Positions 11,254 through 22,136 of a stretch of 64,000 nt of DNA are shown here, piece after piece. The DNA lies in assembly GCA_010356995.1 (NCBI GenBank), contig ML996692.1, positions 1,306,205 to 1,370,204 on the forward strand, in the 5' to 3' direction. This stretch comes from Trichodelitschia bisporula. Taxonomy: Eukaryota > Ascomycota > Dothideomycetes > Phaeotrichales > Phaeotrichaceae. Below the pieces are notes generated by a model that was not told the origin of the DNA, searched no databases, and worked only from the letters and a program-made list of their open reading frames with translations. Both the position numbers and the translations under genes were made by a program. Numbering within the stretch: position 1 is the stretch's first letter; each line of letters starts with the position of its first letter.

Positions 11254-12303
11254 ATGACCTCCTGGCTCTCCAAGCACCGCAAGGCGGACCTGCAGCAACT
11301 GGCCCTGCACGCCGGCCTCGATGAGTCCGTCAAACCCCCCCCCACCTTACCCCGCCCGCCCGCTAACCTCTCGTAGCCCAGAGTCCCTCCTAAAGGACGA
11401 CCTCGTCCTCGCGCTGGACAAGCACCTGCGCGGCCACGCGTCCACCCTCTCCACCAACCCGATCTTCAGCGATTACTACGGGCGCAGCGGGTCGCCGACG
11501 AAGCGCGCGCCCAGCGTGGCTCTCAGCGCGATCACCGGCGCGGAAGCGGATAAGCCACGCCGCCGCCGCACGCTCAAGGTCAAGGAGGAGCTGGACAACG
11601 CGTTGTGTGTAGCACCTTTACCCGATATTCTCGTAGCTAACTTTGTAGAAGCTCCGAGTCGCCCCCGCTGACGTCGACGCCGAGCATCGCGCGCCGCATC
11701 CCCCTCCCCCCCTCGCCCGCCGCTGTTGCAGATGCAGTGGAGCAGCAGACCGCGCGTCTGGGCAATCACCTCTCGGGCCTGTGGGTGCGGTCGCCGGTCC
11801 CGGGCGCGGTAAATGGGCTGCGCGAGGTGCTCAGCAGCGTCGTGGGGATCGAGTCCGTGGTCGTGCTGCTCGAGGTGCTGGGGCTGTACCGCGCGCTCGT
11901 GCCGTGGCGCTTCGCCTTCGACATCCCCGCCGTGGCCGGGTACGGCGGGTGGCAGGTGTTCCTGCCCGATCTGTTCGTCCTCGTGACTTCCGCCTTCTGG
12001 GCACCGGTTTTGCTCTGGGCGAGTACCAGCCTGGCGGGCCCGCTTATTGCTGGATGGTTTTTCAATCTGGGGCGGGCGGGCGCGCCGAGTAAGGCGTACA
12101 AGGTTGATCCACTGGCGTTCAATGTTGCGAAAGCGTTAGCGACGTGGCTGGTGTATGCGCGTGGTGGCCGCATCTGGGGCCTTGTGAGTGATCAGAGTGC
12201 GGCGGTGGTTGAGATTGCGGTGCCTGGGGGTTGGAGTGGGGTTGTTACGGGGGCGGGGGTGGGGGCTGTGGGGAGTGTGTATGAGGCGATTTTGCGGAAG
12301 TAG
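11254..12303 (+). CDS. Conserved fungal membrane protein, unknown function
   Basis: Three exons, 11254-11324, 11377-11604 and 11649-12303, with introns of 52 and 44 bp give 317 residues. The N-terminus (WLSKHRKADLQQLALHAGL) has the look of a short helix-extended-helix SAP/LEM-like motif. It is followed by DLVLALDKHLRGH..NPIFSDYYGR and a basic patch (KPRRRRTLKVK). The C-terminal half has several hydrophobic segments: VVLLEVLGLYRALV, a stretch around FLPDLFVLVTSAFWAP, a segment ending LAGPLIAGWFFNLG, and GVVTGAGVGAVGS. A nuclear-envelope location would fit a SAP/LEM-like head plus membrane spans, but that is inference. I recognise it as a Pezizomycotina protein of unknown function. The splice sites are GTCCGT..CGTAG and GTGTGT..TGTAG; both keep frame. 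Confidence 0.75.
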
Positions 12304-13096
12304 GGGGCGAGGATTGGATGATCTGGCGGGGCTTATGGTGCTTGTTTGTGTTTTTGCTTGTCTCTCTTGTTCTTTACCTTCGGCGGAGTTTGTATGGGCG
12401 GCGAGGGAGGATGTGGGGATGGATGGTGGTGTGGCGTTGCGGCGTGATGGTATGCCGGGACGGCTTTGTTAGGGGCTGGATGGGATGGAATTTGTGTAGT
12501 TTTGCAAATTGATGTGCTTTTCGCTGACGGTGATGCTTCGGATGCTTGCTGGCGATCGTCTATGCTTGACAGACGGGTGCAAATGTGTCCGGACACTTTC
12601 TTCTCTCAATCGGAAGACATTAGGGCCTCCCCTTATCATGCAGAATATGCGGGTGATCATCATCAGGGGCATTGGGCGTGTAGTTCTAAACGTTTCATCC
12701 CCAAGTATGATTTATGCTCTCAGCCCGCAAAGCTTCGAGGTTGATATCAGGCACCCCCCCAAGCTCCCACGAAGCTAATGCCGATGACGTCTACGCAAAT
12801 TGACCTCGCAAAGCCTCAGCCTCGCCAGACAAGCGCTTAATAAAAAAGTCCACAGCCTCAATTGGACATGTTTTCAGACATTTGCTCTCTCAATCGCTAT
12901 AAGCCGTCCCTCTATCAAGCTCCCATGTGGCGGTGCCAAGTTCGAGCTTAAGTGGCGGGAGCTCCCAAGCGGGGCTCTGCCTTGTTTTACGGTACCGTAG
13001 CAGCCTTCCAACCTCGCAACCTCACCTCACCTCTCCTCTTCCGCCTCCCCCCACCTCTCCTCTTCCGCCTCCCCCATTCCTCCATCATAACACACA
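12304..13096. other. Intergenic upstream of YVC1
   Basis: No gene is supported. The last 80 bases before the YVC1 start are C/T-rich, with a 20-bp near-duplicate (cctcttccgcctcccccca/t) at about 13035-13075, a typical fungal pyrimidine-rich leader. Confidence 0.5.
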
Positions 13097-15046
13097 ATGG
13101 CACGCTGGTGGTGGCAAGGCCGCGGCCAGGAACTGAGTGCCTCAGTACACGACCACCTCGAAGCGCGTAAGACACCCACCCCCCCCCTCTCCCCCCCGAA
13201 GCTAACCCGCAGTCCTCCCCCACGACCCCCCCATCGCGCAACCCGTCCCCCCAAAAGCCGTCACCATCGTCGCACTGCGCCTCAAATACCAACTCGAAGC
13301 CGTAATCCCCTGCGAACTGCCGATTGACGAAATCACGCGGTCCCACAGCCACATCATCACGAAATATGTAGTCAAGACAGCAGCGAACGCCGGGGGCGAC
13401 GAGCACCGCGCCTGCGTTGTCTTCGCCCTCCTCATCGTCAAGAAATGGTTCAAAGCGCAAGCGGGCCGCGAGTTGTGGGATGCGGATGTGCACAACGCGC
13501 GCGCGACGGCGTGCGAGGTGATTGCGAAGCAGATTATCGAGACGGAGGATGATATGGCCTATCTGCTGGGTGAGGTGCTGCTGAAGCGGTATAGCATAGT
13601 GGAGGGGGGAGAGGATACGAAGCCGGCGAATGTGGTGGAGCGGGCGGTGGACCTGCATGCGTTGACCGTGATCGGGAGCAGCGGATATCAGAAGTGCATT
13701 TCGCATTTGTGGCGCGGGTGGTTGGTGCAGGATGGGGATGATCCGAGTCGGTTTGTGGATTATAGGAAGAAGGTGGATACGAGATTTTGGGCGCATTTTG
13801 ATCCGGACAGGATGAGGGTGCCGCGGTATCAGAATATGGTGCAGATTCTGATGAGCCTCATCTACCTCGTGCTCTACTCCTTCGCTGTCAACACGATCAA
13901 TCCGACCGGCGACTTGGATATCGTTGAGGGGTTGCTGTACCTCTTTACGCTGGGGTTTGTGTGCGACGAGCTTTCGAAGCTGTGGAAGGTGGGGATTTAC
14001 TACATCAGCTTCTGGAACACGTTCAACAGCACGCTGTACGCGCTGCTCGCTGTGTCTTTTATAACGCGCATGATTGCGCTGTCGCACGACGTGCACTCTG
14101 GACAGCGGAAGCGCTTCAACGAGATGAGCTACAACTTCCTCGCGTTCTCTGCGCCACTTTTCTGGGGCCGGCTCTGTCTGTACCTCGACACGTTCCGCTT
14201 TTTCGGGGTTATGATGGTGGTAATGAAGGTCATGATGCGCGAGTCCATAATCTTCTTCGCCATGTTGTTCATCATCCTGGTTGGCTTTTTGCAGGCCTTT
14301 GTCGGGCTGGATCAGGTGGACAACAACGTCACGGCCGTGTCGTTCGTGGTCAAGAGCATGCTCAACGCCATCATGACGAGCCCCGACTTCGACGGGTTCG
14401 ATAACTACGCGCCGCCCTTTGGACTCATCCTCTATTACCTCTACACCTTCGTGGTGATGGTTGGTGCGTCTCCCCCCTCCCCCCCTTCTGCCTATGCAAG
14501 AACTAACCCCTGACAGTGCTGCTCAACATCCTCATCGCGCTGTACAACAGCGCCTACGCGGACATAACCGACAACGCAGCCGACGAATACATGGCCCTCT
14601 TCGCGCAAAAAACCATGCAATTCGTGCGCGCGCCCGATGAGAACGTCTTTATCGCCCCGTTCAACCTGGTCGAGATTTTTGGACTCGTCATCCCGTTCGA
14701 ATGGTGGATGAGTCGCAAAACCTACGCCCGCGTCAACGACTACGTCATGGCGGGGATTTACTCCCCCCTTTTGCTGGTTACGGCGTTTATGGAGAAGAGA
14801 CAGGCGTTTGCGGTGCATAGTAATAGGAGGAGGGGGGCGGAGGAGGATGATGTTGTGGAGCCGTGGGAGGAGTTGGAGGGAGAGTGCGATTTCAAGGATG
14901 ATGGGTGGGCGGAGAGGGTGGAGGGGAGTAAGCCGAATCTTGAGGTGGGCGCGGCGGTGAGGGAGGTGGGGAAGTTGAGGGATGAGGTTAGGGAGTTGAA
15001 GAAGTTGATTTTGGAGTTGAAGGGTGATGAGAGGGACGGGAATTAG
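13097..15046 (+). CDS. YVC1: Vacuolar TRP-type calcium-release channel
   Basis: Exons 13097-13166, 13213-14463 and 14517-15046 (introns 46 and 53 bp) encode 616 residues. Yvc1 (TRPY family) releases vacuolar Ca2+ into the cytosol on osmotic or mechanical stimulation. The cytosolic N-terminus carries the family block VTIVALRLKYQLEAVIPCEL. About six membrane segments lie at residues 235-455, starting with VQILMSLIYLVLYSFAVNTI. The segment VMMRESIIFFAMLFIILVG precedes the pore region. The sixth helix, VVMVVLLNILIALYNSAYADI, spans the second exon junction. A conserved segment (VFIAPFNLVEIFGLVIPFEWWM) follows it, and the C-terminus is acidic and then coiled-coil-like (VREVGKLRDEVRELKKLILELK). Start and splice sites are unambiguous. 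The last 250 bases are G-rich. Confidence 0.93.
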
Positions 15047-16969
15047 GCTGGCTGGATGGTGTGGTATCTGTGTAATTCTTGTGATATAGCAATGATGGTC
15101 ACGATGAAGATGGGTACGGATATCTCGAGGTACTTTGCACCTGAAGCGCCGTTTTATGCCAAGCTCCATGTGAGGAGAAGTCCGCCAGGGCTGCCGCGCC
15201 TCCCATCTCCGACAAAGGAACCACACTGGAACATTCCGTCGCACAGCGCAAGGCGTGCAGAGCAGATACGGTATGTATGAGGAATGCGTCGTACTGCAGG
15301 GTGGGATGGGCATCGGGCGTTTTACGAGTGGCACTCGCTTATCCCATTCGCTGGTCGTTGGGGAATCTGAATTGCGCGTAAAGGTTGCGAGGGGGTGGAG
15401 TTACGATGAACTTCAGCTGGGGATGATGACGCCTTTGAGTGGATGGATCATCGAGGGCCATTGATCCACTCATACGGAGTAGAAAGCAATTGCCTGGCCT
15501 TCGGGGTTGCGGATTTGGATCTGACACTGGAGCCCACATCCAACCACGCAGCCAACCAACCCATCCGTCACGGAGTCGCCCTCCGGCCCCAACGAACACC
15601 AGGCTGAAGTGCATGAATCAATCATCGAACGCTCAACGAATCCCCTCGCAGCTCATCACGTTACCCTCCCTCCTTGCCCCCAAAAAACGAAATTGCGCCA
15701 AAAAGCGGCGACGCGTCTAAGTAGCGCTGGCGCTTGCGGCTTTTGTTTGGTCTCAGGGGCTTGCCAGCGGGCACGGATAAGATCCGCTGTTAATCGTGCC
15801 TATCGTCAGCCTTATCGTTGCTTTTAGATAGTGCGATGTGGAGAGTGGAGACGGATAAGAGCGTCTGGGGGGGGACGATAATCGAAGTCGTGAACTTGGG
15901 AATGTTACGGTGGATGGGTGGGTTGAGATGACGAGTGCTGCAATGCAAGTCGGTCTGCATCTTCTCATAAGATGGAGACGCGCACCGGACACCACGTCGA
16001 CAGCGCAGGCGCTTCAATCCCAGAGAACTGCATCCCTGGCTTGCGTCTGCCCCTTATCCTGCAGGTACGGAGTGGAAGCTTGGGCGATGCATGCGTTTGT
16101 TGCGTGAGCGGGCGCCTTGGGCCATAGCGTCTATGAACAAAAGGGCGCGTGTCTGTCCTTCTCTCCATTCTCTCCAGCAGGATCTCTACTACTGTCGTTG
16201 TACCATACCGTAATCGTAATTTGTATCTTGTTTGACACTCCCTCACTCATTTCGGGAGACCACGCTCGCTTTATACACGCTCGCTTTATACACGCCCGCT
16301 TTGCACACTCGTTTACCCGCTCCCTCACGCCCACTAGCACGCCTAATACTCGACTCCGGTCTAGCTATATACCCTTCTTCAACATCACAGCAAGAGAAGC
16401 GCTCAGCTTCTCCAACCGTCACTACGGCTTCTACCCTCGCAGCACCCTTCCAGCGCCGCGCCGCCTCTCCACACATCCACACCCCAACACCAACATACCA
16501 CCTGCACCCCCCATCCGACGACCGACCTTCCCACCTGCACCTACCATCCGACAACGGGGACCGCCCCTCCCTCCCCGCCCTCGGTCTCTCCATCTCCCGG
16601 CCCTCGTCGACCAGCACGCAGGCCTCGAGCCACTACAGCCAGATCCGGTCCAGCAGTGTGCAATTGCCAGGCCTCTCAGCGCTGGCGAGCATCGCGACGT
16701 CGAGCACCCCGCCGCCTGATCATCCGCGCCATGGTAGTCTGGGGATAGAACATAATGGGTAGGTGGGACAGACGGAAGGGCGGGCAATTGGTACGGTGGT
16801 GTTTGGCGCTGATGGGCGACGGTGTGCTGCTGTGGCGGTATATCACCACCGTCGCGTCGAGGAGCCCAGCACCGTCACACCACTGCTTCTGCCTCGCACT
16901 TCCGTAAAAACTATCTCTTGCTCTAAACTCTAACAACATCGCAGTCTGCACGTGCGCCGCACAGCAAGC
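15047..16969. other. Long leader/intergenic region before the GATA gene
   Basis: No independent gene was seen. At 16263-16310 a roughly 15-bp unit (gctcgctttatacac) occurs three times with drift. From about 16390 to 16758 one frame is open and Ser/Pro/His-rich. It can be joined by a 186-bp intron (16759-16944, GTAGGT..CGCAG) to the GATA reading frame, so part of this stretch is probably a 5' coding exon of that gene. Confidence 0.5.
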
Positions 16970-18097
16970 ATGCCCTTCCCCGTCACACCAAGCGGCGTAA
17001 TCGTAAGCACCGCCACACCGGTACGTCCGCCCCTTCATTTTTCCGAGCCTCCCCACCCCCCCCCCCCCCCCCCCCCCCTGTCGCGCCTTTCCAAAAATCC
17101 TTATCGACAACGAGTCCAAATCGATAACAACCCGCAACCCGCCCCAATCAACCCAGCCTCGCAACGCAAGCAAATCGCCATCATGGCCGCCGCTCTGGCT
17201 AACAACCAGCAGCCCTCGTGTCAAAACTGTGCCACCGGCACCACGCCCCTCTGGCGCCGGGATGAGAACGGGTCGGTGCTGTGTAATGCTTGTGGGCTGT
17301 TTCTGAAGCTGCATGGACGGCCGAGGCCGATTAGTCTTAAGACGGACGTTATTAAGAGTCGGAATCGCGTGAAGACGACCGGGCCGGGGCCGAGGAAGAA
17401 GGTATGTCGCCGCCGCGCAATACGGTGCAGCGAAGCAGTTACTGATGCACTTTTGGGACAGATCACGGCCGGCGACCCCGCGCCCCCCGGACTCCCCGCC
17501 GCGCACCCGGACGCTGCATCCCTCGATCCCGCGCGCCGCGCGCAATTCAAGCCCGGCGAAGGGCGCTCCGCCAGCCCCGTCTCGCGCACCGGCACGCCAG
17601 GCCTCAACGGACACACCAACATCGCGCCGCAGCACATGTTCGACAGCGTATCGCTCAGCGATCCATCCTTCCCCTCGCCCTCGCTGCCACACTTCTCCTT
17701 CCGACACGGCTCGCCGAGCGCCTCCTCCGTCAACGGCGCACACCTCGAACCGCCGCCCACGTACGAGGGTCTGCTCGCCCAGGCAACCGGGCTCAAGACG
17801 CGGGTTAGCGAGCTCGAGGTTATCAACGACCTCTTCCGGGGCCGGGTTACGGAGTTGGAGGTTAGTCAGGCGGAGGCGCGGCGGGCGGAGAGTGGGCTAA
17901 GGATTGAGCGGAAGGAGGCGGCGATGCGGGAGATGGAGCTTAAGAGGAGGGTTGAGGAGCTGGAGGCGGAGGTGGCGGAGTATAGGGCGGAGGGGCCAGC
18001 GAGGAAGAGGTTGAGGGTTGAGGACTTTGTGAGGGATGGGAGTCGGAGTCGGGGGAGCTCGCCGGGGTCGGGGTCGGGGTCTACGCATAGTGTCTAG
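16970..18097 (+). CDS. AreB/ASD-4-type GATA transcription factor with leucine zipper
   Basis: The GATA zinc finger is Cys-X2-Cys-X17-Cys-X2-Cys (CQNC..CNAC, about 17219-17300). It is followed by the basic tail [19 protein letters not shown]. Downstream are the family blocks [14 protein letters not shown] and [14 protein letters not shown], then a long heptad coiled coil ([19 protein letters not shown] onwards, about 17800-17990) and a basic patch (RKRLRVEDF). This combination marks AreB/NreB/ASD-4, which act in nitrogen-source and developmental control. A 60-bp intron at 17402-17461 (GTATGT..GGACAG) has no stop and is a multiple of three, so its retention would add 20 residues just after the finger. 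The 5' end is uncertain: 16970 is the first ATG in this frame, but an upstream exon ending at 16758 splices in cleanly. A 23-base C run at 17056-17078 lies in the same frame, or in a further intron (about 17021-17170). Confidence 0.85.
   Translation: MPFPVTPSGVIVSTATPVRPPLHFSEPPHPPPPPPPLSRLSKNPYRQRVQIDNNPQPAPINPASQRKQIAIMAAALANNQQPSCQNCATGTTPLWRRDENGSVLCNACGLFLKLHGRPRPISLKTDVIKSRNRVKTTGPGPRKKVCRRRAIRCSEAVTDALLGQITAGDPAPPGLPAAHPDAASLDPARRAQFKPGEGRSASPVSRTGTPGLNGHTNIAPQHMFDSVSLSDPSFPSPSLPHFSFRHGSPSASSVNGAHLEPPPTYEGLLAQATGLKTRVSELEVINDLFRGRVTELEVSQAEARRAESGLRIERKEAAMREMELKRRVEELEAEVAEYRAEGPARKRLRVEDFVRDGSRSRGSSPGSGSGSTHSV
17056..17078. repeat. Poly-C/poly-G tract, 23 bases
   Basis: An uninterrupted run of 23 C, just after ccccа-like sequence, inside the GATA gene. 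If translated it gives a polyproline run. The preceding GTACGT (17021-17026) makes an intron equally plausible. Homopolymers of this length are prone to slippage and to sequencing error. Confidence 0.9.
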
Positions 18098-18798
18098 GCG
18101 GCCTTGCGGAGGATATTCTTTCGAGGGATGGGGATTTGAGCGTTCGAGTGGGGTGCTTAATGGGGGCGTTTGGAGCGTGTGGGCGGGTTTGTGGGCGCGG
18201 ACGCGGCAGTACAGCGCGCTTAATGTCTTGTTACCCCCTGGAAAGGCCTTGTGTACTTTATTCATGAGGTTGTGGCATGGGTCTGGAATAGGTAGAGGCG
18301 GATATCCAAAAGCGATGGCTTCTTCTTTGCTTCTTTGCTTCTTTGCTTCTTTGCTTCTTTGCTTCTTTGCTAAGCGCTCATGAGGCGATGATGGGAGCAA
18401 CTGCTCATTACGTGCGAAGGCAACTGTAAAACCAAAGATTGAAAGACGAAGAGATAAGTATACTCCTTCCTGACCTAACAATGTTCCTTCCATCTCGACA
18501 TCAGACGAGGCCGGGAAATATCGAATCATGTGATACCGTGGCGCGAGCTTCTTGCCAAGCCTTGCTCAAAGCTATGGCCTTGTAACCTCGTGCTTGAGTT
18601 CTACATCTCCATAAACTACGACACCATCTCCACCGACACACGTCGCACCTCGAGAAAGCACCACACTCTAATACACACATCATTGGATTGAACGACACCA
18701 CGAAAGTGCATAAAAGCGTACTGCTAGCTATATCCCGCCGTATATCTCGTGCTCACTGATATATGACAGTACCAACCAGGTCACTTTAACAGGCCGCC
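18098..18798. other. Intergenic with an 8-bp microsatellite
   Basis: This gap separates the GATA gene from the cyclin gene, both on the plus strand. It contains the microsatellite listed at 18323-18370. No gene was seen. Confidence 0.6.
18323..18370. repeat. Microsatellite (ttctttgc)6
   Basis: Six perfect tandem copies of an 8-bp unit. There are no unique spacers, so it is a simple tandem repeat. Confidence 0.95.
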
Positions 18799-20832
18799 AT
18801 GGCCACCGATCTCGACGACTGGATCGCGCAGGGCCACCCCGCGGTCGCGGTCCTGGACCCACCACCGCCGAACCACAGCTGCATCGTGCGGCCGATTGAG
18901 TTCCTCACGCAGTGTGAGGTGGACGCCGCCGGGGTGGGGCAACAAGATGCGAAGGAGCGCCTCGAATGCATTGCGCGCATGGATGGGGTGAGGAGGCGGT
19001 TCGGCATGCCGATTACAACGCTAGGCCGCGCGTGCACGTACTTCCTCAAGTACGTGTATGCGGCGGCGCTGGACCCGGGGGTTCGGCCGCATGCTCGCGA
19101 GGCCGTCCCGCTCACCTGCCTGTGGCTCGCGTCCAAGGTGGCCGAGACACCGAAGAAGTCGCGGGAAATCGCGTGTGCGGCGCATAATTTACAGAGGCCG
19201 CAGGAGGAGTGGGCGACGCCCGACCAGGCGATGTTTGAGGAGCAGTCGAGGGCGCTTATTTCCTTTGAGCGGAAGCTCCTGGCTATCCTGGCGTTCGATT
19301 TCGAGTGGCCGGACCCGCTTCGCCTGCTTGTAAGCCTCTGCGCTCAGCTGGATACGCCGGAGATTACCAAGGACACGGCGCTGAAGCTCGTTTCGGACCT
19401 CTTTCGGACAATGGCGCTCGTCATGTATACGCGCCAGGCCATGGCTTGTGCCTGCCTTGAGCTTGCTTACCGGCTGCATGGCAATCATCTTGCGAAGGTG
19501 ACTAGCAAGGAGCTGTATGGTACCCATATGGTGGAGCGGCACGAGGTGCTTGGTATGTTTCTGACGTGTTTCCTCGACTACAAGCTAACCCGGCCAGAAA
19601 CCATGATCGCCCTGATTGAACTCTCCGTCGACGAGCCTAAGCAGCTTGCCGTCGGCAATGCGTTCACCGTCACCCGTTGGGCATCAATCAGCACCGCTGT
19701 GCGCAAGGAGCTTGAGAAGGTAAATCAAGGCCGCCCCAAGCATCACTGCAAGCCAGCCATGCGCACCCCAGCCTCCGACAACAAGACGCCACAGAGCCCA
19801 GATACCATCATGGGTTCGCCGCCCGCCGATCACGAAACATACGAAGAGAAACGCTTCCTCGGTAGACCCGTCAGCCCACCTCCATCCTTCATGTACCGCG
19901 ACGACGACGAAGACCGGCCCTCCGACTTCGTCCGCAGCCCATCGCCAGAAGAATCCGTGACCCGCGTCACGCGCTTCGTGTTCAACCGCGAACGCGCTGA
20001 GGAGGCTGAGCGTGCGATGCAGCCGTTTTATCGGGTATCGCAACAGCGTTATCGTGATACGCGGCTTATCTATGTACCTCAGGTGCGGGAGCCGGAGTCT
20101 GGAGACGTCGTACCTGATGAGGATGTAAGTTTTCCCTTTAGTTTCCGTGACCTTTGTGCTCATGGTGTGTAGCATCGCAGCCCGCGTGGTCGCCATACGA
20201 ACAATCCGGCTCTGCGTCCGCGCAAGCGCTCGCGCTCGGAGTCCCCCACGCTGGACGAGAACTCGCGCTCGAACCGTGGAACCTCGGAAGTGGACCGTGC
20301 CGCTCGGAAGGAGAGCCGCGTGAAGCGTGAGCCGTCCCCGCGCACGGCTTCGCGCCAGTCAACCTACCACCGCGACGAGGCACCGCGCTCTGGTCTTTCC
20401 CGCCGCGAGAGGGATCGCGAGCGGTCGCGTGAGCGTGAGCGGGCTAGAGAGAGGGAGCGGTACCGTGAGGCGGAGAGGCGGGCTGAGAGCCCGCGGGAGC
20501 GGGAGAAGGAGCGGTTGCGCGAGCACGAGAGGGAGAAGGAGAGAGAGAAGGAGAGGGAGCGTGAGAGGGAGAGGGAACGTGAGAGGGAGAGGGAACGTGA
20601 GCGGGAGAGGGATCGCTACGAGCGTGTTGCCCGTGCGACTCGGTCGCCTGGGTATGAGCGGGAAAGGGGTCGTGAGCGGGAGCGTGAACGGGAGCGGGAG
20701 AGGGAGCGGTATGAGCGGGATTATGAGCGTGAGCGGGAGAGAGAGCGGGAGAGAGACCGCGAGCGGGAACGGGAGAGGGAGAGGGAGCGGGAAAGAGCGC
20801 ATCGCCGGGAGTACAGTCCCCGGAGACGCTAA
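18799..20832 (+). CDS. CTD-kinase-type cyclin with long Arg/Glu-rich tail
   Basis: Exons 18799-19552, 19598-20124 and 20173-20832 (introns 45 and 48 bp) encode 646 residues. The cyclin fold covers about residues 35-280. It opens with CIVRPIEFLTQCEVDAAGVGQ and includes MPITTLGRACTYFLKYVY, LTCLWLASKVAETPKKSREI and ISFERKLLAILAFDFEWPDP. This pattern fits the transcriptional cyclins that activate RNA polymerase II C-terminal-domain kinases, and is closest in style to Ctk2 (CTDK-I). Bur2/cyclin T type is the alternative. The C-terminal ~180 residues are mostly RE dipeptides, an extreme charged tail resembling those of splicing- and transcription-associated proteins. The 45-bp intron is stop-free and in frame, so unspliced mRNA would add 15 residues inside the cyclin region. 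Start context is gccgccATGg. Confidence 0.8.
20395..20815 (+). repeat. Purine-rich coding repeat (RE dipeptides)
   Basis: Imperfect 6-bp and 12-bp units of the gagagg/gagcgg type make up most of this stretch of the cyclin gene. Several other frames stay open through it for the same reason and are not genes. Confidence 0.9.
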
Positions 20833-22136
20833 GTCTCTTCGTCTTCGGATGGACTGCTCTTGTTTGGGTTTGACTGGACTAATATCGTGTAGTGCGATGA
20901 TGCTGACCGGAGCTTGCCCAAGATGCTACCTGTGTCCAAATCGGCCATACCCCTACGGATGTTTCTGCTATGAGGGGGAGCGTCACAACGGATGATTCTT
21001 TGGCGGAGGATACTCCAGCGGGGGCTATTGATAGGAGGGAGCCTATGGACACCTCTGCCTAGTTCTTTACATCGGCACACTTCTATGATACCCGGATCGG
21101 CGTTGTGGGCATGATGACGGCGCGACGGGTATTGGAATAGATCGGAATCGTCTAATTTTTTTTAAACGCTGCCCTCGAGTGACTGCGTGCTTGCAATACT
21201 TTGAGGTCCCGCCCTCTATGCGGTCAGTCTCCTGTGGACGAAAGTACATTGATGGAGGCAATTCCATATCACGTGATTTTAGGGTCTTGCAGGAAGTCAA
21301 CAGCGATGATCATGACGCAAGGAGCTGAGCTGTGAGCTGAGCTAGGTTTCACGGAGGACGGAGGCAAAGAATGGTACAGGAGGCATGTGGCGAGTGGGAA
21401 GCGGCTTATCAAGTACCGTGAAATTGCTACGAGGTGTCCCGAAGCGGACAAGCGGTTTCGCCCGCGGTGACTACATCAGCGCGAACCCGTGGACTGGAGT
21501 CAACTGAAGGACCCGCGGCGAGAGCACCGCTCGAGAGACGCGTAAAATGCGGACGGCGTACCAGATATTAAATAGTGGGACGTAGCGGCGAGTTGTGCGG
21601 TGACTGTGGTATCAACGCAGCTGTCCGGATTGGGCATGATATCCAAGGTGCCTCATGCGGAGAGTGACGAGTAAAACGCGGTGTTGATTCGCCGCCAGTC
21701 GGATTTCTCAGCAGATGAGCGACGATGGGTATTGCTAGCATCGCTGTTGTGCGGTAACTAGAGGTGAGAAGCTCGCTAACGAGCCCTGGTCTGCCCGCAC
21801 CACCCATTCTGCTTTCCACTGCCTGCCGCCCTCTTACTACAAAATCTTGCCTGCGCCCACCCCTCCACTCACCCCGCTTCACATAGACAACCCACCACCC
21901 GAACACTACACCACCACTCCGACATCCAAAGCGAAGAGACTATAAGAGTCTCAGCGCTTCCACAGTTCTCACTGCTCGTCCTCGACAACGACCTTGCGAA
22001 CTACCTTCAAGCTTAACCTTTTATCACCCCCACTAGTGTCCTTGCCGGTCGCCCGGGCGGGGTACCTGGTTCTCTGAAAACCCACAGCTTTTCCACAACC
22101 ACCACCCATCTCCAAAACAACCAAACAACCGCCAAA
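20833..22136. other. eEF2 upstream region
   Basis: This 1.3-kb stretch carries the 3' end of the cyclin transcript and the eEF2 promoter. From about 21835 it becomes C/T/A-rich and G-poor, as expected of the leader of a highly expressed fungal gene. No other gene was seen. Confidence 0.55.
21939..21950 (+). promoter_or_regulatory. TATA-like element of eEF2 gene
   Basis: The sequence actataagagtc lies about 190 bases before the eEF2 start codon and is followed by CT-rich sequence. This is a plausible core promoter for a strongly expressed gene; no transcript start can be read from sequence alone. Confidence 0.4.

Noticed and set aside
18323-18370. Possible CRISPR-like array
   Set aside because: Perfect 8-bp tandem repeats without spacers in a eukaryotic genome; a simple microsatellite.
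20327-20995. Long open frames in other phases over the Arg/Glu repeat
   Set aside because: Purine-rich 6-bp repeats keep all phases open. The cyclin frame is fixed by the splice site at 20125-20172.
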